Notes under the pieces: model-generated | The model's input: the letters and a program-made list of their open reading frames with translations, nothing else | The model's database searches: none | Told to the model about the DNA's origin: nothing | Part shown: positions 52,729-60,816 of the stretch, piece after piece | Layout of the letters: each line of letters opens with the position of its first letter | Position numbering within the stretch: position 1 is the first letter of the stretch | Translations under genes and position numbers: made by a program | Assembly (NCBI GenBank): GCA_964543235.1 | Contig: CAZIXE010000013.1 | Span: forward strand, 1-64,000 | Reading direction: 5' to 3' | Length of the DNA stretch: 64,000 nt | DNA from: JANMMJ01 sp964543235 | Lineage (GTDB): Bacteria > Pseudomonadota > Alphaproteobacteria > Rhizobiales > Aestuariivirgaceae

Positions 52729-55350
52729 ATGACCGTCGTCGTCGTCGAATCTCCGGCCAAGGCCAAGACCATCAACAAGTATCTCGGCAGGGATTACACG
52801 GTTCTCGCCTCCTATGGCCATGTCCGTGATCTCCCCGCCAAGGACGGGTCGGTCCGGCCGGAGGAGGATTTCGCCATGTCGTGGGACGTGGACTCCAAGT
52901 CGGCAAAGCGCCTCAACGACATCGCCGCAGCACTCAAGAGCGATGACCGGCTGGTGCTGGCCACCGACCCCGACCGCGAGGGCGAGGCGATATCCTGGCA
53001 TGTCCTGGAGGTCCTGAAGAAGAAGGGCGCGCTCAAGAACAAGGCCATCCAGCGCGTGGTGTTCAATGCCATCACCAGGCAGTCGGTGCTGGATGCCATG
53101 CAGCGGCCCCGCGACATCGACGAAGCCCTGGTCGATGCCTATCTGGCGCGCCGGGCCCTCGACTATCTGGTCGGCTTCACCCTCTCGCCGGTCCTGTGGC
53201 GGAAGCTGCCGGGGGCGCGCTCGGCCGGCCGCGTGCAATCGGTGGCGCTGCGGCTCATCTGCGACCGCGAACTCGAGATCGAGGCGTTCAGGCGCCAGGA
53301 ATACTGGAGCATCAATGGCGAGTTCACCACGCCGGCAGGGGCGGCGTTCAAGGCCTATCTGGCCAGCATCGATGGCAAGCGGCTCGGCAAGCTCGACATC
53401 GCCAGCGCTGCTGAGGCCAACGCCATCGTCGACGCGCTGCGGGGCGTGCGGGTCAATGTCGATGCGATCGAGAGCAAGCCGGCCAAACGCCACCCCTACC
53501 CGCCATTCCGCACCTCGACGCTGCAGCAGGAAGCCTCGCGCAAGCTCGGCTTCAGCTCGGCCAGGACCATGCAGGTCGCCCAGAAGCTCTATGAGGGCGT
53601 CGACATCAACGGCGAGACGGTGGGCCTCATCACCTACATGCGCACCGACGGCGTGCAGATGGCCGGTGAGGCCATTGCCGCGACTCGCAATGCCATCCTC
53701 AAGCGGTTCGGCGAACCCTATGTGCCGCCGGTGCCACGCCACTACACGTCGAAGGCCAAGAATGCCCAGGAAGCACATGAAGCGATCCGGCCGACGGACC
53801 TGATGCGGTTTCCGGAAAATGTCAGGAAGGCGCTGGATGGCGACCAATACGCGCTCTACGAGCTGATCTGGAAACGCACCATCGCCAGCCAGATGGAAAG
53901 CGCGGAACTCGAACGCACAACAGCCGACATCGGCGCCAGGGGCATTGACGGTAAGCACTACGCGTTCCGGGCCACGGGATCGGTGATCAAGTTCGACGGC
54001 TTCCTGAAACTCTACCAGGAAGGCCTCGACGATGAGGAGGACGAGGACGCCCGGCGCCTGCCCGCCATGGCGCGCGGCGACATTCTCGGTGTCCAGAAGA
54101 TTGCCGGCGAGCAGCACTTCACGGAACCGCCACCACGCTACTCCGAGGCCTCGCTCATCAAGAAGCTCGAAGAACTCGGCATCGGCCGGCCATCGACCTA
54201 CACGTCGATCCTGTCGACCCTGCGCGACCGCGGCTACATGAAGGTCGAAAACAAGCGGTTGGTGCCTGAGGACAAGGGGCGGATCGTCACCGCCTTCCTC
54301 GAAGCCTTCTTCAAGCGCTATGTCGAATACGACTTCACCGCCAATCTCGAGGAGCTGCTCGACCGCATTTCGGCGGGCGAGATCGACTGGAAACAGGTGT
54401 TGCGCGACTTCTGGCGCGAATTCGACAGCGCCGTCGGCGAGATCAAGGAACTGCGGATGACCAATGTCATCGACGCGCTGAACGACATCCTGGAACCGCA
54501 CATCTTCCCGGAACGCAGCGACGGCAGCGGACGCCGCCAGTGCCCCTCCTGCGGCGACGGGCAACTGTCGCTGAAGCTTGGCCGCTTCGGTTCCTTCATC
54601 GGCTGCTCCAACTACCCCGACTGCAAGTACACGCGGCCGCTCTCCATGGGCGAAGGGGAGAAGGAGGCGGTACCGGCGGAGGGAATCGAGATCGGTGTCG
54701 ATCCCGAGACCGGCGAGAAGGTGACACGCCGCGAGGGGCGCTTCGGGCCCTATCTGCAGCTGGGCGAGACCGTCGATGGGGAAAAGCCGCGGCGGGCCTC
54801 GATCCCCAAGCGCATGGATCCCGCCAGCATCGATCTCGAAACGGCGCTGCGGCTCTTGTCGCTGCCGCGCGAGGTCGGCGTCCATCCCGAAACAGGCAAG
54901 GCGATCATCGCCAATTTCGGACGGTTCGGGCCGTTCATCATGCATGACGGCGCCTATGCCAACCTGGAATCGGCAGAGGATGTCTTTACCATCGGCGTGA
55001 ACCGCGCCGTGGATCTGCTGGCCCACAAGAAGTCGCGCGGCGCAGCGAGAGCCAGGCCCGGCGCCATGCGCACGCTCGGCGAACATCCCGAGGGAGGACC
55101 GGTCGAAGTCTATGCCGGGCGCTATGGCCCCTATGTGAAATGGGGAAAGATCAACGCCACCATTCCCAGGGACAGGGCACCCGAAACGATTACGCTTGCA
55201 GAAGCGACGGCGCTGATCGCCACCCGGGCGGAGAAGACAGCCGCCAAACCGCCGCCCGCCCGCAAGGCGCCGGCGAAGAAGCCCGCGGCGCGCAAGGTCG
55301 CGGCCAGGAAGAAAGTGCCGGCGCGCAAGGCTGCCGCCGCGGCGGAATAG
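52729..55350 (+). CDS. topA: DNA topoisomerase I
   Basis: The type IA topoisomerase relaxes negative supercoils. 873 residues. The Toprim domain has Glu7 in VVVVESPAKAKT and the acidic triad in ATDPDREGEAISWH (about 78-91). The catalytic tyrosine is Tyr303 in VGLITYMRTDGVQ. A C4 zinc element follows near residue 605 (CPSCGDGQ and CSNYPDCKYTRP), then further topo C-terminal repeats such as GRFGPFIMHDG. The last 40 residues are a Lys/Ala/Pro-rich tail ending KKVPARKAAAAAE. rnr starts one base after the stop. Confidence 0.98.
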   Translation: MTVVVVESPAKAKTINKYLGRDYTVLASYGHVRDLPAKDGSVRPEEDFAMSWDVDSKSAKRLNDIAAALKSDDRLVLATDPDREGEAISWHVLEVLKKKGALKNKAIQRVVFNAITRQSVLDAMQRPRDIDEALVDAYLARRALDYLVGFTLSPVLWRKLPGARSAGRVQSVALRLICDRELEIEAFRRQEYWSINGEFTTPAGAAFKAYLASIDGKRLGKLDIASAAEANAIVDALRGVRVNVDAIESKPAKRHPYPPFRTSTLQQEASRKLGFSSARTMQVAQKLYEGVDINGETVGLITYMRTDGVQMAGEAIAATRNAILKRFGEPYVPPVPRHYTSKAKNAQEAHEAIRPTDLMRFPENVRKALDGDQYALYELIWKRTIASQMESAELERTTADIGARGIDGKHYAFRATGSVIKFDGFLKLYQEGLDDEEDEDARRLPAMARGDILGVQKIAGEQHFTEPPPRYSEASLIKKLEELGIGRPSTYTSILSTLRDRGYMKVENKRLVPEDKGRIVTAFLEAFFKRYVEYDFTANLEELLDRISAGEIDWKQVLRDFWREFDSAVGEIKELRMTNVIDALNDILEPHIFPERSDGSGRRQCPSCGDGQLSLKLGRFGSFIGCSNYPDCKYTRPLSMGEGEKEAVPAEGIEIGVDPETGEKVTRREGRFGPYLQLGETVDGEKPRRASIPKRMDPASIDLETALRLLSLPREVGVHPETGKAIIANFGRFGPFIMHDGAYANLESAEDVFTIGVNRAVDLLAHKKSRGAARARPGAMRTLGEHPEGGPVEVYAGRYGPYVKWGKINATIPRDRAPETITLAEATALIATRAEKTAAKPPPARKAPAKKPAARKVAARKKVPARKAAAAAE

Positions 55351-55351
55351 C

Positions 55352-57586
55352 GTGGCCAAGCGCGGGCGAAGTCCGTCGGCCGGCGTTCCCACCGAGGCGG
55401 AAATCCTCGAATTCATCCGCACCGCCGAAGGCCGGGTGGGCAAGCGGGAGATCGCCCGGGCCTTCGGCCTTTCAGGGGCCCAGCGGATTCCGCTCAAGGC
55501 CCTGCTCAGGAAGATGGCTGATGAGGGCACCCTCGCCAGACAGAGGCGGCGGGTGCGCACCGCCGCTACCCTGCCCTCGGTTGCGGTGCTCGAGGTCAGC
55601 GAGATCGACGCTGACGGCGAGGTGGTGGCCGAACCGGTGGAATGGGACGATGCCGCCTTCGGCAAGCCGCCGCGGGTCCTCGTGCTGGCGCGTTCTGCCA
55701 GGGGAGCGCGGGCCGAACTGCAGCCGCCGGGCCGTGGCGACCGCATCCTTGCCCGGGTCACGCCGCAACGCGATCGCCACTACCCCTATACGGCCGACAT
55801 CATCCGCAAGCTCAATGAGCGCGGCAACCGCATCCTCGGCATCTTCCGGCCGGTGAAGGGGCATGGCGCGCGGATCGTGCCGGTCGACAAGAAGGCGAAG
55901 CACGAGCTGCAGGTCATGGCGGGCGATGAGGGCGAGGCGGCACCGGGCGAACTCGTGGAGGCCGAAATCATTCGCGACCGTGGCCGCGGCCTGGTGTCGG
56001 CCAGGGTGCGCAGCCGGCTCGGCGATCTCAACGACCAGCGCAACATCTCGCTGATCGCCATCCATCAGCACGGCATCCCGGTGACGTTTCCGGACAGGGT
56101 TCTGGAAGAAACCGCCCGGCTGCGGCCGGTCAGGCCGGCCGGACGGATGGATCTTCGCCACCTGCCGCTCATCACCATCGATCCCCGCGATGCCCGCGAT
56201 CACGATGACGCGGTGTGGGCGGAACCGGCCGCGGATGGCGGCGTCAATGTCATTGTGGCGATCGCCGATGTGGCGGCTTATGTGCGTTCCGGCACGGCGC
56301 TCGACCGGGAGGCGCGCATCCGCGGCAACTCGGTGTATTTCCCCGACCGGGTCGTGCCGATGCTGCCGGAGCGGATTTCCAACGATCTGTGTTCACTGCG
56401 CGAGAAGGAAGACCGGCCGGCGCTCGCCTGCTTCATGCATTTCGATCCGGGAGGAACCAAGAAGAGCCACCGCTTCGAGCGGGCCATCATGCGCTCGCAT
56501 GCCAAGCTCGCCTATGAGGACGCGCAGGCGGCCATCGACGGGCGGCTGGACCTCGACATCACCGAGCCCATCCTCAGGCCGTTATGGGCTGCACACGATA
56601 TCCTGATGAAAGGACGAAAGCGCCGGGCACCGCTCGAACTCGACCTGCCCGAACGGCGGCTGGTACTCGACGCCCATGGCCTCATCGAGCGGGTCGTGAC
56701 GCCGGAGCGTCTCGAGGCCCACAAGCTCATCGAAGAGTTCATGATCCAGGCCAATGTTGCCGCCGCGGAGGAACTGGAAAAGCGCAAGACACCCCTGCTC
56801 TACCGGGTGCACGAGGTCCCGTCCGAAGAAAAGCTGCGGGCGCTGGCCGAGTTCCTGCAGACCATCAATCTGTCCCTGGCGCGGGGGCAAGCCATCAGAC
56901 CCAAGCATTTCAACAAGATCCTCGAGCAAGTTCAGAACAAGGATTATCAGTACCTGGTGCATGAGATGGTGCTCAGGACCCAGGCTCAGGCAGTTTACGC
57001 CCCCGAGAATGCCGGACACTTCGGCCTCGCCCTGCGCCGCTATGCGCATTTCACCTCACCGATCCGGCGCTATGCCGATCTCATCGTGCACCGGGCACTG
57101 ATCACTGCGCTGGGCCTCGGCGATGACGGGCTGTCGGCGGCGGACATCGCCCAGCTCGAAGATACGGCGCAGCTCATTTCCGGCGCAGAACGGCGCGCCA
57201 TGGCGGCGGAGCGCGAGACGGTCGACCGGCTGATCGCCCATCACCTGGCAGGCCAGACCGGGGCGGTGTTCCCGGCGCGGATCGGCGGCGTGGTCGGCGC
57301 CGGCCTGTTCGTAACGCTGAGTGATTCGGGAGCGGACGGTTTCATCCCGGTGAACAGTCTCGGATCCGACTATTTCGTGCTGGACGAGAAGCGGCACGCG
57401 CTGGTCGGCGAGCACAGCGGTGAGACCTTCCAGCTCGGCGACCGGGTGGAGGTAAGGCTCATGGAGGCCGCCCCGGTCAGCGGCGGCCTGCGTTTCGAGA
57501 TGGTAAGCCAGGGAAGACCGGGCAAGCCGATGCCGCGCCGCGTCCCCGGCAGCCGGCGGGGATCGCCACGGCGGCGGCAGCGATAA
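55352..57586 (+). CDS. rnr: Ribonuclease R
   Basis: A processive 3'-5' exoribonuclease that degrades structured RNA. GTG start one base after topA; 744 residues. The RNB domain carries the catalytic acidic residues in LITIDPRDARDHDDAVWAE. RISNDLCSLREKEDRPALAC and FTSPIRRYADLIVHRALI are typical RNase II/R motifs. A C-terminal S1 domain lies at about 645-725 (GVVGAGLFVTLSDSGADGF), followed by a basic tail. The topA-rnr order is common in alphaproteobacteria. Confidence 0.97.
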   Translation: MAKRGRSPSAGVPTEAEILEFIRTAEGRVGKREIARAFGLSGAQRIPLKALLRKMADEGTLARQRRRVRTAATLPSVAVLEVSEIDADGEVVAEPVEWDDAAFGKPPRVLVLARSARGARAELQPPGRGDRILARVTPQRDRHYPYTADIIRKLNERGNRILGIFRPVKGHGARIVPVDKKAKHELQVMAGDEGEAAPGELVEAEIIRDRGRGLVSARVRSRLGDLNDQRNISLIAIHQHGIPVTFPDRVLEETARLRPVRPAGRMDLRHLPLITIDPRDARDHDDAVWAEPAADGGVNVIVAIADVAAYVRSGTALDREARIRGNSVYFPDRVVPMLPERISNDLCSLREKEDRPALACFMHFDPGGTKKSHRFERAIMRSHAKLAYEDAQAAIDGRLDLDITEPILRPLWAAHDILMKGRKRRAPLELDLPERRLVLDAHGLIERVVTPERLEAHKLIEEFMIQANVAAAEELEKRKTPLLYRVHEVPSEEKLRALAEFLQTINLSLARGQAIRPKHFNKILEQVQNKDYQYLVHEMVLRTQAQAVYAPENAGHFGLALRRYAHFTSPIRRYADLIVHRALITALGLGDDGLSAADIAQLEDTAQLISGAERRAMAAERETVDRLIAHHLAGQTGAVFPARIGGVVGAGLFVTLSDSGADGFIPVNSLGSDYFVLDEKRHALVGEHSGETFQLGDRVEVRLMEAAPVSGGLRFEMVSQGRPGKPMPRRVPGSRRGSPRRRQR

Positions 57587-57704
57587 CTGCCAGGCGGAAG
57601 ACGTCCGGCGTCGGCTGGAACAGCGCAGCCGCGTCATTGCGGCAGAGGGTCGCGCGACCGGCGGTCGGCTGCCGCACAGCGGAGCGGTCCGCCATTCTCC
57701 GATC

Positions 57705-58124
57705 ATGACCATCACCATCGAGTCGAGCCCCGCAAGTGCGCCGCGCTCGTGGAAACAGGCCATGTGGCGGGGCTTCCGCCGCCGCTGTCCGGCCTGCGGC
57801 CGGGGACGCATGTTCAGCAGTTTCATGAAGGTCGCCGATCAGTGCAGCAGCTGCCGCGAGGCGCTGCACCACCAGCGCGCCGATGACGCGCCACCCTATT
57901 TCACGATCTTCATCGTCGGGCATATCGTGGTCCCGCTGGTGCTGCTGGTCGAGCGCGCCTGGCATCCCGAGCTGTTTGTGCATGCAGCGCTGTGGCTGCC
58001 GGTGACGCTGGGGCTGACCCTGTTGCTCATGCCGCGCGTCAAGGGCGCCATCGTCGGGCTGCAATGGGCCCTGCGCATGCATGGCTTCGGCCTGGCCGCG
58101 CCGGCAACCGAACGGGTGGACTGA
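57705..58124 (+). CDS. DUF983 family membrane protein
   Basis: A 139-residue protein with the DUF983 layout. A cytoplasmic zinc-ribbon-like segment RRRCPACGRGRMFSSFMKVA plus CSSC at about 28-50 precedes two membrane helices (YFTIFIVGHIVVPLVLLVER and LWLPVTLGLTLLLMP). The four cysteines suggest metal binding. Function is unknown. It follows rnr after 118 bases and precedes the Nudix gene by 27 bases; the topA-rnr-DUF983-Nudix cluster is seen in other Rhizobiales. Confidence 0.92.
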   Translation: MTITIESSPASAPRSWKQAMWRGFRRRCPACGRGRMFSSFMKVADQCSSCREALHHQRADDAPPYFTIFIVGHIVVPLVLLVERAWHPELFVHAALWLPVTLGLTLLLMPRVKGAIVGLQWALRMHGFGLAAPATERVD

Positions 58125-58151
58125 CGCCGGCACGGCTGGCAGAGTCGGCTG

Positions 58152-58886
58152 ATGAGCACCGTCGATGCCGATCTGGCGAGCTCGCAGCAGATGCCCGCAA
58201 CCCAGCGGCCGCGCGATGCGGCGACGCTGATCCTGGTCCGGCGCGAAGGCGCTGCGCCCCGCATCCTGCTCGGCCGCCGCCATGGCGGACATGCCTTCAT
58301 GCCCAACATGTACGTGTTTCCGGGCGGTCGACTCGACGCCGCCGATTGCCGGATGCGCTTCGACGGCGACCTCGATCCCGCGATCGCCCAGCGCCTGGTG
58401 GCGCGCATGCGCGGGCGGCCCAGCCTCGCCCGGGCGCGGGGGCTCGCACTGGCGGCGGTGCGCGAGACCTTCGAAGAGGTCGGGCTGATCCTCGGCAAGC
58501 CGCTGGCAGCCCCGTTCAGCGCGCCGTCGCCGGACTGGCAGGCCTTCACGGCCACTGGTTTCCTGCCCGATCTTTCCTCGCTGCGCTTCGTGATGCGGGC
58601 GATCACGCCACCCGGCCGGACGCGGCGCTTCGACACCCGCTTCTTCATCGCCGATGCAGCGGCCGTCCATGATCCCGACCGGCCGCAGCACGCCGGGTCT
58701 GGCGAACTCCTCGAGGCCCGGTGGTTCACCCTTTCCGAGGCGCTCGGCCTCGATCTGCCGCGCGTCACGCGCGACGTCCTGGAGCGGCTCGATTCCCGCC
58801 TGCGTGACGGCGGCTGGCCGGCGGCGACCGATCCGGTGCCCTTCCAGTATTACCGGCACGGGAAGTGGCGGGAGGACCCACTATGA
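58152..58886 (+). CDS. Nudix hydrolase with an interrupted Nudix box
   Basis: A 244-residue hydrolase. The Nudix box is split: it starts NMYVFPGGRLDAADC near residue 58 and the REXXEEXG part appears as AAVRETFEEVGLILG about 40 residues later. The insert contains DPAIAQRLVARMRGRPSLAR. The same split box is seen in NUDT19-like enzymes acting on CoA derivatives, so a CoA diphosphatase-like role is possible but unproven. FFIADAAAVHDP and GSGELLEARWFTLSEAL belong to the Nudix fold. Close downstream of DUF983. Confidence 0.88.
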   Translation: MSTVDADLASSQQMPATQRPRDAATLILVRREGAAPRILLGRRHGGHAFMPNMYVFPGGRLDAADCRMRFDGDLDPAIAQRLVARMRGRPSLARARGLALAAVRETFEEVGLILGKPLAAPFSAPSPDWQAFTATGFLPDLSSLRFVMRAITPPGRTRRFDTRFFIADAAAVHDPDRPQHAGSGELLEARWFTLSEALGLDLPRVTRDVLERLDSRLRDGGWPAATDPVPFQYYRHGKWREDPL

Positions 58887-58947
58887 GTGACCGTCTCAGT
58901 CTCGCTGCAATCGATGGCTATCCGGTCGCGCTCCCTGGAGGCCAGCC

Positions 58948-60807
58948 ATGCCAGACACCAACACCAATCTCCTGCTCAGTCTCGATGTGTACCGGGACGA
59001 GGACAGCGCTCTGGCCAGCGGCTGGGTGCGCCTTGCCTCGGTAAACAAGGCGTCTGGCCTGACTGCAACGGCCTATCAGAAGGGCAGTGAAATCGTCATT
59101 GCCTTCCGCGGCTTCGACGATTTCGACCCGGCCGATGCCCCCGACATCTACCGCGCCTATGCAGGACTGCCCTTCGAACAGATCCGCGATGCCCAGAAAT
59201 TCGTCGACCAGGTCCTGGCCGCCAATCCCGGTGCTTCGGTCACCCTCACCGGCCATTCGCTGGGGGGCGCGCTGGCGGCGATCATGGCGGTGCGCAACGG
59301 GCTTGTTGCCGAAACCTTCGCCGGGATCGAGTCGGTCGGCGCCGCCTACAAGAGCATGGACGGCTACAAGTATGACCCGCTCGGGGTCACGCTGTGGAAA
59401 ATCCCCGCCGCGACGCACAATCTCGATATCACGCTGGAGGCGCTTCGCGATTACCAGGACGTCACCAATCACGTGGTGTTCGGCGACATCGCCACCTACA
59501 ACGACCGCACCGTGCCGCTCAGCAACCATATCGGCGTTGACAGCGTCTATGGCACACTGATCCAGTATGGCATTCTCGAAGACGACAGCCGGTTCGGGCG
59601 CTACCGCAACGACCTGGGCGATGCGTTCACCAGTATCGTGCCATCCGAGGTGATCGAGGCTCCGTATTCGGCAAGTTTCGCGACGGCGCTGCATGCGCTG
59701 GGCTTTCATGCGCTGCAGATCGTCTTCAACGATGCGATGAATGCGCTGTGGGTGAGCCTGCCGCGGCTGGCCTTCCAGCTCACCAATGACCGGCTGGCCA
59801 CGGCGGCCGACGGCAGCGGCTCGTACCGCATGACCTACGACGCCCTCGACGCCATCATGCTGGCCCATCTCGATGCGCCGGCGGCGCAGGCGACCGTTGC
59901 CGAGGCCATGGTGCGGGACTGGCAGCACGTTGCGGCGGCGGGCGAACAGAGCACGTCGCTCGCCAATGCCGATGTCAACACCGCCCTGATCCAGCTGTCG
60001 ATCCAGTTCGGGGCGGCCCAGGCGCTGGGCGAGACCGCGCCCGGCAGCACCGGCGGCGTGGTCCGCGTCTTTGCCGATCACGTGCAGGCGGGGCTCGATG
60101 GTTCCGGTTTCTGGAGCGAGACCTTGCTCCCCGAGGGAGCACGGCTCATCCGCAAATATGCCGATCATGTCCTGGGTGCCGCCGCCAGTCTCGGCGGTTT
60201 CCAGATCGCCGCGGCGGCTTACCTGCTGAGCGAGGCGGCCGATGGCAATGATGCCACGATCCGGAGCACGACGGCGGCCGGCGACATCATCTTCGGAGGG
60301 ACCGGGAATGACCTCTTGGCCGGCCGCGAGCGCGGCGATGTCATGTTCGGCCTGGGCGGCGCCGACACAATCACTGGCGGGACAGGCTTCGATGTGCTCG
60401 CCGGCGGAACGGGGAGCGACCGGCTGGCGGGTGGCAGTGGCAACGACGTTCTCGATGGCGGCCGGGCCAGGGATGTGCTGGCCGGCGGCGCGGGGGCCGA
60501 CATCTTCGTCTTCTCGAACCTCGGCAACGGCGCGCTGGGCGACACCATCACCGATTTCGAAACAGGCAGCGACCGGATCGCCCTGGTGCAGGCGGTGTTC
60601 GGCGGAATCGGCGGCAGGGGCCAGCTGGCCGGCGATGCCTTCGCCACCGGCAGCACGGCAGCCGATGCAAGCGACCGCATTGTCTATGACGATGCGACGG
60701 GCGCGCTGTGGTTCGACAGCGATGGAGCAGGCGTCGCGGCCGCCATCCGTCTGGCGACACTGGCCCCCGGCCTCGGTCTTGCCGCGTCCGACTTCACCAT
60801 CATCTGA
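58948..60807 (+). CDS. Lipase-like alpha/beta hydrolase fused to RTX repeats (secreted)
   Basis: ATG 58948 follows TGGAGGCCAGCC; 619 residues. The N-terminal half is a class 3 lipase-like fold: EIVIAFRGFDD (oxyanion strand) and the nucleophile elbow LTGHSLGGALAAIM with Ser104. The catalytic Asp and His are not certain. RTX nonapeptides lie at about 445-525 (FGGTGNDLLAG, GLGGADTITGGTG, GGSGNDVLDGG). The type I secretion tail starts TITDFETGSDRIAL and ends LAASDFTII, closely matching the end of the protein at 36690. No Sec signal. Probably a calcium-dependent extracellular lipase or esterase. Upstream lies the Nudix gene; putA converges 9 bases downstream. Confidence 0.92.
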   Translation: MPDTNTNLLLSLDVYRDEDSALASGWVRLASVNKASGLTATAYQKGSEIVIAFRGFDDFDPADAPDIYRAYAGLPFEQIRDAQKFVDQVLAANPGASVTLTGHSLGGALAAIMAVRNGLVAETFAGIESVGAAYKSMDGYKYDPLGVTLWKIPAATHNLDITLEALRDYQDVTNHVVFGDIATYNDRTVPLSNHIGVDSVYGTLIQYGILEDDSRFGRYRNDLGDAFTSIVPSEVIEAPYSASFATALHALGFHALQIVFNDAMNALWVSLPRLAFQLTNDRLATAADGSGSYRMTYDALDAIMLAHLDAPAAQATVAEAMVRDWQHVAAAGEQSTSLANADVNTALIQLSIQFGAAQALGETAPGSTGGVVRVFADHVQAGLDGSGFWSETLLPEGARLIRKYADHVLGAAASLGGFQIAAAAYLLSEAADGNDATIRSTTAAGDIIFGGTGNDLLAGRERGDVMFGLGGADTITGGTGFDVLAGGTGSDRLAGGSGNDVLDGGRARDVLAGGAGADIFVFSNLGNGALGDTITDFETGSDRIALVQAVFGGIGGRGQLAGDAFATGSTAADASDRIVYDDATGALWFDSDGAGVAAAIRLATLAPGLGLAASDFTII

Positions 60808-60816
60808 GCGCGAAAG

